Below, piece after piece: positions 1-24,054 of a stretch of 38,553 bases of DNA. Numbering within the stretch: the first letter of the stretch is position 1; the number at the start of each line of letters is the position of its first letter. Below the pieces are notes generated by a model. That model was not told the origin of the DNA. It saw nothing but the letters and a program-made list of their open reading frames with translations, and did not search any database. The stretch comes from Sphaeroforma sirkka (lineage: Eukaryota; Opisthokonta; Ichthyosporea; Ichthyophonida): contig LUCW03001778.1 in NCBI GenBank assembly GCA_001586965.3, forward strand, positions 12,501 to 51,053. The letters run 5' to 3'. The position numbers and the translations under genes were made by a program.

Positions 1-17
1 TTCTAATATTCTTGTAG

Positions 18-13013
<12,996 letters not shown>

Positions 13014-13029
<16 letters not shown>

Positions 13030-13525
13030 GTCTTTCGTGTCACGTGTCATGTGGATGCAAATGTCGGCCTTTCGTGTTACGTGTGCCATGTGGATGGAAA
13101 CGTCGGTCTTTCGTGTTACGTGTGTCATGTGGATGCAAATGTTGGCCTTTCGTGTTACGTGTTACGTGTCATGTGGATGCAAATGTAGGATTTTCGTGTC
13201 GCGTGTTATGTGGATGGAAATGTCGGTCTTTCGTGTTACGTGTGTCATGTGGATGCAAATGTCGGCCTTTCGTGTTACGTGTGCCATGTGGATGGAAACG
13301 TCGGTCTTTCGTGTTACGTGTGTCATGTGGATGCAAATGTTATCTTCGTGTTACGTGTTACGTGTCTTGTGGATGCAAATGTAGGATTTTCGTGTCGCGT
13401 GTCATGTGGAAGGAAACATCGGTCGTTCGTGTTACGTGTGTCATGTGGATAGAAATGTAGGTCGTTCGTGTTTCGTGTGTCATGTGGATGCGAATGTAGG
13501 TCTTTCGTGTCATGTGTGTTTTTAG
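13014..13525 (+). repeat. 39-bp minisatellite overlapping the P5A stop codon
   Basis: About 12 units of ATGTGGATGCAAATGTCGGC plus CTTTCGTGTTACGTGTGCC. The first unit overlaps the end of the terminal exon (GATGGAAATGTAGGTCTTTC). Because 39 is a multiple of three, all frames can run open through it, creating spurious ORFs. Confidence 0.92.
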
Positions 13526-15245
13526 GAGTTTCGCACGTGTATTTGCATTACTCTAAGTTGGTACGTGTATGAAAGGTACGTGCATTCATCTGCTCGCCTG
13601 ATTCCGTGTCTATAAAGTTACAGAGTGTACCTCTTTGACTTTAATATATTACTTAGACCTTGAGAATAGTTTTGTAGAGAGGAGCACATTCGGTTATATC
13701 TTGTTGCCATAGATACACATAGGTTGACAGCTTTCTTGTTTAATGCCATGTTACTAAGCTCTTTAACCATGTGAGGAAAAAGCTTTGCTGAAACTTATCA
13801 TTTGGATATTGCAGAGCAATGAATGAAACAGAAACCGCTGAGTAGATTGAACACCACCGTACGGATGCACACGTGTGGCTGTTGTGAATAGCACTGTGTA
13901 ACATCCAGGGGAAGGGTCTTAACAAGCACAGGAGGGCTATGGATCACCGCCGTAGTATTTAGTATGTGGGCGATTGGATACGTGTCCCATGTCTGGCTGT
14001 CAAAGCTTAGCTGGACGCGATAGGGTTGTAATAAACGACAGTCAAATAAGATCAGTAGACTCAGGGTGGGTCTATCTTTTCACTTTAGGAAGCGTTAAAA
14101 CGACGTGCGTATATAAAAATGAAGTATGTGGGGTGCCATATCGATGCGATTGCTATGTCAAAAGCGTCAACCTTGAACACGACAATGCTGCAGGACGCCT
14201 GTGTGCCTGACAGCAATAGTGTCTTTCACGCGTGAAAGGGTGTAGTTGTTTACTACATACACGAGTGTCAAATATGAGGCACTAACCAGTTATTTACTGA
14301 GAAAGGGTGTCTTTAGCAATGCATACAACCACTCGTTGTCCTTAAACCTTCCACGACGAGACTGTAACACACGTAGCTTCTGATTCGCACATCTCATCAA
14401 ATTTGCTGTAAGAGTGGATGGGAAATGCACACCACTTTACTACTTTAGAGAGAGAGACACAAACACACACACCACATTTTGCTGGATATAAAACATGGAA
14501 TATACATAAATAAAAGACACTGAAACGATTGAGCTACATATTCCCAAGCACCAGCAGGGAGTTATATTATAAATACGCTTTTGCTGGTGATGGAACAGAT
14601 AAAATATTTGTTTTTGCAAAATTTAAAAAAGCCGAAGATCGATTTATTAAAATTATTTAAAATGACCTGCTCCTCAGTACTCATGCATGGTTCACGGAGT
14701 CACTGACTCACAGTATTTTCAATTTATTGTATACTAAAAAAAGTATGTGGCCTTCTAAATAGATTATAAATATATATATACATGAACCCAGTATTCAGCA
14801 ATTAGCACATAGTGATGGTAGCGGGTAGAGGTCATAGACAGTACATATTTACTCACATACCTGTAAAAAACCCCCAAAAATTCGAGTCCGAAATGTTTAC
14901 TTTTGGGACAACCAGAAATAGAATGCCGTCTATTTTGGTTAAGAAAATAGAATAACACGCGAGCAAAAAGTTAACATTGCCCGTATGTGTCCTAATTAAA
15001 AGGTCGAGGTGCAGTCCTATTTCTGAGTCATAAACTGAGCACTATTCGATCCATGACTCAATCTGATGAAAGTGGTTTCAGAGTTTCAGGCATTACTTAT
15101 TGTTCAGTGTGATACCCACCTAATTTGGCCCTATCAGCGTCATCGAATATATATTTATCGTAGATATATAAATGCGTCCTGTATAGGAACAAATTGATCA
15201 CTAAACACGTATTGAAGTCGTTATAAGTATACATCAACTTCCATA
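13526..15245. other. Spacer downstream of the P5A gene
   Basis: AT-rich, with no convincing gene, RNA or element. GTAATAAACGACAG at about 14029 and ACATAAATAAAAGACA at about 14504 could be polyadenylation signals but are weak. A TATA-like GATATATAAATGCG at about 15162 lies ~80 bases before the next start codon. Confidence 0.6.
15162..15175 (+). promoter_or_regulatory. Possible TATA box of the small three-exon gene
   Basis: GATATATAAATGCG sits about 75-85 bases upstream of the ATG at 15246. This is inference only, since the sequence around is AT-rich. Confidence 0.3.
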
Positions 15246-15327
15246 ATGGCCACCGCTGCCGTCGAGAGCCTAGTGCAACGAGCACGAATGATCAGTTTCC
15301 CTGTCAGAAGAGACGCAGCCGGAAATC
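15246..15327 (+). CDS. Exon 1 of the small gene (start codon)
   Basis: ATG at 15246-15248 with G at +4; donor GTATGT at 15328. Strongly GC-rich compared with both flanks. Confidence 0.5.
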
Positions 15328-15776
15328 GTATGTGCCTTAAATACTAATTATCCTATACCTGCATGTCCATACATTCATTTGCTATGTTTTGTGTTGTATT
15401 GGCTGTATGTGATACTATGTATAAGCATATCTGTAAATGCCTGTGTGCATGATTGCTACACTCGTAGCCCTATGGTATTCGATACATCATGATTAGAAAC
15501 TCTTGGTGCATGTATTTAGTTAAGCAGTGTTGTAACATGGAGCGACGTGTTTCGCTGTTGAATTAAAATACGTGAACTCAAGTACGAGTTGGACGCGATT
15601 CTATGAGGGTTGTATCCGTAGGTCCAAGTTTAAAAAAAAATATAGGTGTTTATGACAATTAAACACTCGTAGGGTTTCTCGTCATTCTTTGTGCCTTCTT
15701 ATATCATCCTACATCTATCCACTTGAAGTCGACGTGTCAATCTCCCAAGCGTTTATCCCGTCTATTGTGTAGAATG

Positions 15777-15868
<92 letters not shown>

Positions 15869-16089
15869 TATGCATATGCATATGCATATGCATATATATA
15901 CACAGATAAAAATATGTATGTATGTATGTATGTATGCATGCATATATATATATATATATCCATATATATCTATATATATATATATATATATATATTCATA
16001 TTTATAGGAAAACATCCATTTATATAAACATATACATATATATATATATATATATATGTATATGTATATATATGCATATATGTATATAT

Positions 16090-16125
<36 letters not shown>

Positions 16126-16131
16126 TGCATT

Positions 16132-16162
<31 letters not shown>

Positions 16163-16177
16163 CATGCATGCCATACA

Positions 16178-16216
<39 letters not shown>

Positions 16217-17794
16217 CATATGCACATATACACATACATAAACATGCTTATATATATATATACACGTGCATATTTTATATTTATAAAAAATTATATATTT
16301 ATATGCCAAACATATATATGTGTGTATGTAATGTATATGTATATATATTCATATATATATATATGTATATACATATATATTTATATCTTCATATTTATAT
16401 TTATATGAAAATATCTATTTACATGAACATATATATATATATTCACATACTAAAATATAGCTATGATATATATATATAGAACCATGACTATCGTTTCACT
16501 TGTATGACTATGTGTTTCATATACCATATACCCGAAACCGAAGATATATATTTTATTGATATATATGTATACATATATACATGTGTGTGTGTGTGTGTTT
16601 TTGGGTGTATTCGTATATACACATATATGTTTATATGCTTTTGTGATAGATTGGGAGGTTATGTTCATTTGCAGCTCATTGTATATACCGAAGCATGAGC
16701 ATTTTTAAATACAATCGATGAACGATTACTTACTATATGTCTGTCATAGCTCTGTACGCATACCCGTATATTGATGCATGTATTCATGTTCTCCCACTGC
16801 AATATGTCTTCTCTAGCTGTTTGTAAATTCCAGTACATATTGGCATATCTAAACGCTCTGTTGCTTCTAGATATGTTTTCATGGCAGACTCGTACTCGGA
16901 ACATGAATGGCTTTGGCCTTAATTCGGATACAAAGAGTTCTGTTTTATTTCTAGTTTCCTTGTTTTGAGCTTGTAAGTCCCAGCACTGACTTGCCTGTCA
17001 CTACATGGTAGGCTGGCCGTATTAGTAGTGGTATGCAGTGACTCTCATTAACCTTTCTACATCGCACTGTAATGCCTTTTTGCTTCATGAAATTTTAATT
17101 TTTTTGGACGAATTCCAAGTTACATAGTTCCGTCCTTCCACCACTTTCAACTGCCAGCTCATGCGTCCATATTACTATCACGTTGTGCTTCACAGCCCTG
17201 ATCCCCCTGAGTCTCGAGTATTTCCATAACATGGTTAGCGGGAAGAGTTCCAGTCAGAACACGAGGACAGGTGCGAGTTCGAATGGTTACGGCCAGGGCC
17301 CAGTTGCGCATGAGGCACCCGCCAGATACGCCCGTAAACCTGTTTCAGACCACGAGATGGAGGCAGTACTGGTGAGTAAGGCGGGCACCCGCATAGACCT
17401 GTGTGTAGGATGATTTATAGCGTGATGCTTCTTTGGCCGGGTGAAAAGAGTTGTGTTGGATTTTGTGGTGGAAGCCGACACATCGGAGTGCGGATGTATA
17501 CTTGTGATGTTGTACTTTCCACTGATATGCTCTATGTCATCATTTCCAAAGCGTGTAAAGCGCAATACACGTTGGATTGTGCGTGGTGTTGCATCCACTC
17601 CCGCAAGTACTACATTTAATATTTAACTTTGTGTGCCGCGCACGGCTTGTGTCATAGGGTTTCTGACCTATGTTCTATATACAGGGACTATAATGTACAC
17701 GGCTTGTGCCGGTTGGGGTTACTGATCTGTGCTCGCTATACAGGGATTTATACTTGTAGACACTCGACGCGCAGTACCCAATAGCGACCTTTAG
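15246..17794 (+). CDS. Probable small three-exon gene, unrecognised ~102-residue protein
   Basis: Exon 1 (15246-15327) starts CATAATGGCCACCGCTGCC, reads [20 protein letters not shown], and ends at donor GTATGT leaving one base. Exon 2 (17196-17371; acceptor TGCTTCACAG, donor GTGAGTAAGG) fits that phase and reads [20 protein letters not shown], then a Ser/Gly/Ala-rich part and [17 protein letters not shown]. Exon 3 (17744-17794; acceptor CTATACAG) reads [16 protein letters not shown] and TAG. All three are GC-rich islands in AT-rich DNA and the phases agree. The acceptor of exon 3 lies in a two-copy duplication, as at P5A junctions. No signal peptide or membrane segment is evident; I do not recognise the family. 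Alternative: exon 2 starts at 17158 and is joined to P5A exon 15. Confidence 0.5.
15776..16480 (+). repeat. TA-rich microsatellite cluster in intron 1 of the small gene
   Basis: (TA)n, (TATGCA)n, (GTAT)n and TATATTTATAT tracts for ~700 bases, then TG-rich sequence to about 16600. The remainder of the intron (15328-15775, 16600-17195) shows nothing recognisable. Confidence 0.88.
17196..17371 (+). CDS. Exon 2 of the small gene
   Basis: Open frame encoding [15 protein letters not shown] and [20 protein letters not shown], with acceptor TTCACAG and a near-perfect donor GTGAGTAAGG. Reading through the donor would stop at TGA 17411-17413. An earlier acceptor (TGCCAG, exon start 17158) is also possible. 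Confidence 0.6.
17640..17760 (+). repeat. Two-copy tandem duplication carrying the exon-3 acceptor
   Basis: CACGGCTTGTGTCATAGGGT, TCTGACCTATG and TATACAGGGACT recur ~59 bases later as CACGGCTTGTGCCGGTTGGG, TACTGATCTGTG and TATACAGGGATT. The second copy holds the proposed acceptor. Confidence 0.75.
17744..17794 (+). CDS. Exon 3 of the small gene (stop)
   Basis: Acceptor GCTATACAG, phase 0, 16 codons then TAG 17792-17794. Short, so mainly supported by phase and by the duplicated acceptor. Confidence 0.4.
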   Translation, partial: GFILVDTRRAVPNSDL

Positions 17795-17797
17795 TAA

Positions 17798-18130
17798 TCA
17801 ATGTCCATTGCGTTTTTCATAATAGGTTGTGGTTACTCTGTGCCGCCATTTGATCGTCAAATAGACCTCTCTCACTGTCAGTTTTTTGTCAACATATTCG
17901 GGCGCCAATTGCCGTGTTGTTAGCCAACGTTTGTTTACTGCCTGAAATATGGCTTTAATTTTGTTTTTCCGTATATATTGCTTTCTGTCGCTCATTGAAT
18001 GTATTCCCATCCGCTGATGCCCATTTATCTCGTATATTCTTTGCCAACCAGTCTGGTATGGCATTCTAGACTGATCCTGGAGGGTCAACAGAACAATTAG
18101 TCGGGGGAAAGGCGACAGCCACTTACTCAA
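17798..18130 (-). CDS. Unrecognised 110-codon open frame
   Basis: Reads PYQTGWQRIYEINGHQRMGI, SDRKQYIRKNKIKAIFQAVN and LAPEYVDKKLTVREVYLTIK. It is basic, helical-looking and lacks low-complexity, so it could be part of a DNA-binding or transposon protein. I see no family match, no TIRs and no splice evidence, and the composition is only moderately coding-like. Confidence 0.25.
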   Translation of the reverse strand: MSKWLSPFPRLIVLLTLQDQSRMPYQTGWQRIYEINGHQRMGIHSMSDRKQYIRKNKIKAIFQAVNKRWLTTRQLAPEYVDKKLTVREVYLTIKWRHRVTTTYYEKRNGH

Positions 18131-18666
18131 GGCTCGTACGAGAGGGTTGAGATGTAACTGTACTGAGTATAGAGGCTTCCAACTGACCGATATTGGTTAG
18201 ACAGCAACCCTGTCATACAATATTTGGCGATATAGGACATCAACATTTACAGCTATTACTGCAACACACCTGTTTGCTGGATGAGATACCGTGCTGTAAT
18301 ATCTTGGTAATCTCGTAACCACAGCAGAAATCAGCGTGTCCATTGAGACAATTTTGTATACATATATATATTTATATATCTGTCTGTGTGTGTATATATA
18401 TATTGAATTATAAGCAGCAAATTTTGCTTCGTATGACGCGATGTGCTTCTTGTAGCATGATAAGCTATTGTATAGGGGTCTACGGAAACGTTGTAAACAA
18501 ATCCGTCTGCGATCATGATCGAGTTCTCGTGAAAGCTAAATTGTTCCAACAAAATAAAAGGTGCCGTTGAATACAGTGGTGTATGTATCAAGGACTTGTT
18601 TAAGTATATAAGCCTACATAGACTTATTTGTCGTCAGACAGGTGGGGTTTACACAATTGTTTTATC
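18131..18666. other. Spacer without recognisable features
   Basis: AT-rich with a short TATATATTTATATATC tract at about 18360-18403. No gene or element is supported. Confidence 0.6.
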
Positions 18667-19910
18667 GTGAGATGCTCATTGACATTGGAAATTATAGTTA
18701 TGTTTTAATTGCACGGTTTGAAGCGTTCGTAGCTATCAGTCTCTGTTGAACTATACATTTAGAACAAATACATTAATTACCATATATATCTATATATACA
18801 CTCAATGATCAAACATGTCCAATCCTTTAGCTCGCTACGGGGCGCCGACATAGAATGCAAATAGTAATCCAGCACGCAACACACACCAGGTGCAAAATTA
18901 GTTCATAATTGCCGTTCTATTTTAAAATGAGCACACACCCAAATATATGAAGGACCATGTGAACAACGACCAGGCAGTGGATATGGATAAATTTAGTGTG
19001 CTAGTGTGTGGCGTAGGTTTAAGCGGTTCCAAGTGGATATTTGTTTCAGGCGAATACAGTCCGAAAAAAAGGGGGGAGGGGGCACTTTCCGCCTTCCTCT
19101 TAATATTCTATACTTGGGGCTAGACGGTCTAGACCTGACAACATTGTTACTTTATATAGGCATAAGGATGACGCGCCATTGCTATAATGAGATTAGCGGC
19201 ACAAATTGCGACATATGTGCTTTAAACAGCAAATTTGACATATTCAAACGCACCCGTGTATCTATTAAGGCTGTTTCCAGGGTGCACGTATAATAAAATT
19301 TCAAAACTGCAGAGTGCGAAGCGAAAAGAGCTCTGCCCGAAAAAAGAGGGGGGAAAGGTTCGTTCGAAACAAATCTCTACTTGGAACCGCCATATTTTCT
19401 TTACTTGTCAGTGTTAGATGCGTTACGAGTATGATGTATTGGTGTGTTGATTTTGTTCATAAATTTATGCAATTATTTGACATAAATGAAGAAGTAATAC
19501 ATGTTCTGTTTCGAGGGACGGTATAGCTTTTTTACATATGCTACACGCATACAATTATCAAATGTTGCTCTATCCATGCAATATCGTATATGATATGTCG
19601 AACCGAGCATTTTGTTTTTATTTTATTAGATGCATAGTAGTATAAATGATTCACCTGAAAATGCAAAAAGATAGGTTTCCAAGTGCATTTACATATGACC
19701 GCAACGGAATACATGTCTCGATAGGAACTTTCTAAATATACCCAATGCCAAGTGTGAAAAAAGATCTATATTGCCTGCTACTTATGTGAGTGTTGTTGAA
19801 ATATATTTTTTATATTCAATTTATGTTTTAACCACAATTTAAGTTGTAACTGTGATTCAAACGTATCCTTTAACATACAAAGCCGATGTTCTGTTGCGAA
19901 CACGGTAGTC
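18667..19910 (+). repeat. Dispersed repeat, copy A (contains a MITE)
   Basis: Shares long stretches with 25139-26182: GAGATGCTCATTGACATTGG, CATGTCCAATCCTTTAGCTC, TGTGTGGCGTAGGTTT, GAAGTAATACATGTTCTGTT, TAAATGATTCACCTGAAAAT, ACAAAGCCGATGTTCTGTTG and CGAACACGGTAGTC. Not coding in any frame. It continues directly into the cysteine-rich gene, so it belongs to a larger duplicated segment. Confidence 0.88.
19023..19390. mobile_element. MITE-like element, 368 bp, with ~30-bp terminal inverted repeats
   Basis: Left end GCGGTTCCAAGTGGATATTT is matched in reverse complement by the right end (AAATCTCTACTTGGAACCGC); about 25 of 30 bases pair. The two homologous repeats at 24735-25108 and 25139-26182 lack it and read GGTTTATATACTTGACAG and GGTTTATTTACTTGACAG, so both are empty sites. 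Subterminal CCGAAAAAA plus G-runs occur as direct copies at both ends. No transposase is encoded. Confidence 0.8.
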
Positions 19911-19972
19911 CTCATGGATCAAAACAAGAAGACAAAAACAAACCATATACACTCCAACCCAACAATATGAAC

Positions 19973-20475
19973 TTAATGGCATCCATTCCTGTTTCTCTTG
20001 CCATTGTTTCTCTTGTCATTGTCCCCCTTTTTCCACTTCCCGTCATTTTTTCCGTTGTTCCGGTTCTCCACTTTGCAACATTCACGCTTGTCGCATTTGC
20101 CATCACACTCATAATTGAAACCGTGCTTCTTTTCGTAATCTCTGCCACACTTGATATCGTCACAGTAGTACTCCTCCTTCTTGCAACATTCGTGCTTGTC
20201 ACATTTTCCATTGCATTCGTAGTCAAAGTTATCGTGCTTCGAAACGTATCCCTTGCCGCACTTAAAGTCTTCGTCACAATAGTACTTATCCTCCTCGCAA
20301 CACTCGCGTTTGTCATATTTACCATCGCACTCGTAGTCGTAATCGTGCTTAGCAACATATCCCTTTCCGCACCTGTAATTCTCGTCCCAGTAGTACTTCT
20401 TCATCTCACTATCTCCCCTGTCTCTTCCCCTGTCTCTTTCTCCGTCTCTAAGAGGGTGGCGATTGCAAGTTTCAT
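19973..20475 (-). pseudogene. Secreted cysteine-rich repeat protein gene, copy 1, broken in its signal peptide
   Basis: An ATG at 20475 begins MKLAIATLL, the same start as copy 2 at 37675. Copy 1 has lost 34 bases (net) of signal-peptide coding, so this frame stops at TGA overlapping a second ATG at 20404. From 20404 the mature part is open for 143 codons: three repeats of ~38 residues with pattern YYCDEDFKCGKGYVSKHD then YECNGKCDKHECC, followed by a Lys/Asn/Gly-rich tail. The Cys and Asp spacing recalls LDL-receptor class A repeats, but I cannot assign a family. Without the signal peptide the product would not be exported. The plus-strand ORF over it is a shadow. Confidence 0.7.
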
Positions 20476-20932
20476 ACTGTTTGAACTTCCAAGTTGTTTG
20501 TAATACTGTTGTAAATACAGGTTTGTAAGTGATATGAAAGGCGATATATATCTGATATTTATAATTGTTTTCGGATTCGTGCTCTCGTCTCTATCAGTAG
20601 CGCCTCTCGAGTTGTACTTATTTCACAAAACAAAATATTGTCGTAGAATTTTACTATTATTCGTATGTACGTAGCTCAAGGATGGAAATTCCTCAAGTCT
20701 GAAATCTGGTCTGAACTCTGAATCCTCTAAAAACTGGATTTGCGTCTGTTGAGGAGACAACGAAAACAACTTCAAATTTGATGGGCAGTAGCGAGCGGAC
20801 TGAAGTGAGAAATCGTGAACACTGATATATAAAAGGGCAGGTGTTTACTATTCGACCTAATATAGTAATACATACGTCATACATATTTGTATTGTTATTT
20901 TGTTTTGAAAATAATGCAAAGAGATAAATACG
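20476..20932. other. 5' flank of the cysteine-rich gene, copy 1
   Basis: Shared with 37676-38310 (for example GTTTGTAAGTGATATGAAAG, CTCGAGTTGTACTTATTTCA, GTCTGAACTCTGAA, CATACGTCATACATATTT). A plus-oriented TATATAAAAGG sits at about 20826. No other gene is seen. Confidence 0.65.
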
Positions 20933-20936
20933 TATA

Positions 20937-22184
20937 TCACCAGTCCCAGGCCAAATAATGACGAGTCGTTACTATTACGTCAATTTGTACTGAATTTTCT
21001 CATATTATAAATAAAACCAACTTGACCTAACTCTGGTACAAAATCTGGCACCGCTCAAATAGTGACGAGTCGTCACCTTTCCGAAACCAAATTGAGTCAT
21101 GATTCTTATTGGATAATCGTGTCTCATTTCAGGATATTGTTTTATTTTTAGGAATTCCTATCCTAATAGTTCAAAATTATACCTGATTATTAATAGGAAA
21201 AATAAAAAATAAAGTGCCAAAATGCAAGCGTGGGGACCGTCCATTTTTGACAATTTTCAGACTTTTTTTCAATAAATATGTTTTTACAACTTTTTATTTT
21301 AAAAAACATTTTGCCTATATACTTTATTCCATAATATCATTGTACTGCTTCAAGCTGTCGTTGTACCCTGGCTCGTGGAATAGCTTAAAGCATGTCTTGC
21401 GTTTACCTTGAAGGCATGACACACATCGTGTGCACATATGACAACAACGAACATTTGAGAACCGATTGACAATACTGCATGTCAAACATACAATACCCTT
21501 GTATATACCACACCGTTCATCAATATCTGTTGCTTTAGAACATACTTTACAGATAGCTGATGCATCCTCCATCGAAAGATCGAGATCTCCCAAATCAGTG
21601 CTAACGTGTACTGCTGATTCCGACTGTAATGGCTCGATGTTGTTCTGTGAATACTCCCTATGATAGACAGGAGGCACTGTCGGTAGATATGTATATGGGT
21701 AGTAACGATTAGCATTGTCTCTGTGAGCATCAATGTGTCCATTGTGATGTATGCTCGTGTTGTAGTCACTGTAGAATGTGTGTTGCATGTGATACCCGTT
21801 GATAGGATGGAATTCTCCTTCACGCCTTTGGTGCTGTGGATGTATGTATGAGATATGGTTGGGGGTTGGTAACCCGAGATGTCCCCTAACCATAATAGAA
21901 TACCTTGTGTATACGTGTTTGAATTAGCTGTTAGCTGTTCAATTTTTGTTTTGTGTTTCTTTGACAAATTTTGAGAAATATCGAGTCACGTATGTTTTTG
22001 GACGGAAATTTAACGCTGAATCCATTCCGATAAACTCCGCCCGGCCTAAATGAAAATTTCAGGGGGGAAATAAGGGTTAACTGACGCACGTAGAGAATAG
22101 TACCGACTCGTCATCGTTTCAAAAACAAATCTGGGCCAGATTTTGAGAATGATGACGACTCGTCATTATTTGTGAGTCTGGTGA
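20937..22184 (-). mobile_element. DNA transposon with terminal inverted repeats and TATA flanks (class uncertain)
   Basis: The ends TCACCAG (20937) and CTGGTGA (22184) are inverted, each flanked by TATA, a likely target duplication. Inside, AAATAATGACGAGTCGT at the left recurs inverted at the right (ACGACTCGTCATTATTT). Second subterminal copies of the TGACGAGTCG core lie near 21062 and 22111. A 189-codon minus-strand ORF with a cysteine-rich end is its only coding capacity, so it is probably non-autonomous or truncated. piggyBac-like transposases also end in a Cys-rich domain, but TATA rather than TTAA flanks argue against a simple assignment. Confidence 0.65.
21324..21893 (-). CDS. Cysteine-rich protein inside the inverted-repeat transposon
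   Basis: 189 codons. The N-terminal two thirds are His/Tyr/Asn-rich (YHREYSQNNIEPLQSE) and acidic (VSTDLGDLDLSMEDA). The C-terminal third has paired cysteines (CKVCSKATDIDERCG, VCLTCSIVN, RCCHMCTRCVSCLQGKRKTC) ending in FKLFHEPGYND, a zinc-binding, RING/PHD-like layout seen at the end of some transposases. No DDE catalytic core is visible. It is probably the surviving tail of a transposase or an accessory transposon protein. Confidence 0.45.
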   Translation of the reverse strand: MVRGHLGLPTPNHISYIHPQHQRREGEFHPINGYHMQHTFYSDYNTSIHHNGHIDAHRDNANRYYPYTYLPTVPPVYHREYSQNNIEPLQSESAVHVSTDLGDLDLSMEDASAICKVCSKATDIDERCGIYKGIVCLTCSIVNRFSNVRCCHMCTRCVSCLQGKRKTCFKLFHEPGYNDSLKQYNDIME

Positions 22185-22253
22185 TATATTTTTGAATAAT
22201 AATAAAATATTTTGTTATTTTATTTTGTTTAAAAAAAAACAAATATTTTGTCG

Positions 22254-22738
22254 GAATGTCTTTATACGGCACTGGTCAGAATAAAATTATTAACCACCTC
22301 AATTTCCTCCCAGTCATACTTGAACTTTTCCGAGTTTAATTTGCTTAAATGTAGGTGTATTAATGTAATCAGCGTGATTTTAAGCACTTGTGAGATGTGT
22401 TTGTTTTCTGTCGGTTTGTTTGTTATCTGTCGGCTGAAAGCGCTCGACTTAAATGTTAGATATTGTAGCGCGGATACAACCCATTTGTTGCACTTATGTT
22501 AGGTCCTTGTCGATCTTAAGGGCTTGACATATGTTTGCAGTTAGACGCATGTATATACGACCTCTCCTCTGAGACCGACAAAGAACTAATACAACAAGTG
22601 CAATAAATGAGCTAGAATCACGCTAATTACATCTTAGAAGCAAAATAAACTTGAAAAAGTACGAGTATGAGACAGGTAGGAAACTGGGCGTGAGGTGGTT
22701 AATAATTTTAATGTCACCAGTGCCGTATAAAGACATTC
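22254..22738. mobile_element. Foldback element with long (~200-bp) inverted arms
   Basis: The left end GAATGTCTTTATACGGCACT pairs with the right end (AGTGCCGTATAAAGACATTC), and the match continues through ATTATTAACCACCTCA and, with indels, AGCGTGATTTTAAGCACTTG against CAAGTGCAATAAATGAGC..AATCACGCT. The centre near 22500 is the hairpin loop. No ORF is supported. The element would form a near-perfect cruciform and could yield hairpin RNA. Confidence 0.8.
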
Positions 22739-24050
22739 ATCTTCACTTGTTTTATATGTTGTTTTTCTAACGAAATTGACAATACATACGCTCATCGTTA
22801 GTTTTTTATATAATTACATAGTTCACAATGTTTTCTCGTTTCTTTTGTTTTTTAAAAGAGAAAAATGACCATATGATTTTAAAAATTTTAAAAGCAATAA
22901 TATTTATGCTCGATTTTCAATAAAAATATAGAAAAACGTTTCTCAATTTTTGGGCTAAAATGCTGTTATATGCTCTTCTGACTTTCTGTGCAGATCGTCC
23001 GATTGAATTGTCTTGATTACGTCATAACATCTACTCTTAATCGTCATATTCGAATAGAATGATTGGACAGTTTCATTAATGAAATTCCAGGCTTGTTTGC
23101 AAAGATTCAAATCTATAGTTAGTTGTATAATTTTAAAAAAATATTCAATTGTCAATTGTCATTTCTTACATAATTGTTTTTGAAATAATCAATATTCCTT
23201 TTTTTAATGTTTTTAATATTAAAAAACCAGAATTTTTGCTTCTTTTAGAAAAGGCCCACTGGCTGGCCACTAGACTTCGCAGTCAGTAGTCGGCACTTTT
23301 AAAATATAATAAACGAATGTGGATACATACTTCAACTTCACAGTTGACACTTGACAGTGAGGCTTGAGCAACAGTCATCACTTTTCATCACGATTCATGA
23401 CTATGGTGACCCATGGGACGCTCTACTCTCTAGTCATGAGTAAACACCATGCGTCATTTCTGATTTCACCACGGCCCTCTAGATAGTTTCGAGCGGAAAT
23501 CAAGGTTTCTCTCTACAAATTGAAAATTTAGCAGAGACCCAAATCCTGAGGGCCGTTATATCACTGATTTGTGACCCGAGTCACCCGACCAATGACGTTT
23601 TATATCTACTTTCTCGCCAACCCAGGTCCCAAGGCCTGACGCCCTGTCCACAAACTGCGGATCTTTTAAAAAAAAAAAAAATACACAATGCAGCATTGAG
23701 CATATGCCATATTTACATTCTTTGCTGTTTATCTAAAACAGAACCGTGTTATTTTTTCTGTGCTGTGAGTTAATATTTGTTAAAAAACTGAAGAGTGTTA
23801 GTGACGACTCAGGTTAAATTTTTTTGTTTTTTTTTGGTTTTTCAAAAAAACAAAAAACAAAATAAAGATTAAAAACACAATTATATTTTCAATTTACTTT
23901 TTAAAAATTATTTATTTTCAAAACAAGGGTAGAAAGCAAATAGAAGATTTTTGCTCTATTTAAATATGAAGAAAAAAATACTGAAAACGCACGGCTGATG
24001 ACCGCAACCGCGCAACGCGGCAACAGATAAAATAGAAATGGATATGTATT
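22739..24050. other. AT-rich spacer with one GC-richer island (23241-23690)
   Basis: Mostly A/T homopolymer-rich. The island contains an inverted pair (CACGGCCCTC at 23470 and GAGGGCCGT at 23549) and ends in a run of A (about 23668-23682), which might be a degraded retroposed sequence. No tRNA boxes or gene could be supported. Confidence 0.45.
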
Positions 24051-24054
24051 TATT

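Noticed and set aside
15715-16479. Tyr/Ile-rich 185-codon plus-strand frame and minus-strand partners
   Set aside because: Microsatellite-derived, inside an intron-like region.
17287-17626. Minus-strand frame [20 protein letters not shown] and plus-strand frames over it
   Set aside because: No family match and it overlaps a better-supported exon with splice sites; left unannotated.
19886-20503. 205-codon hydrophobic plus-strand frame
   Set aside because: Shadow of the minus-strand cysteine-rich gene; the minus strand has the repeated Cys pattern and a homologue at 37377-37675.
23241-23690. A tRNA-derived SINE ending in an A-run
   Set aside because: No convincing A and B box promoter elements or second copy in the window.
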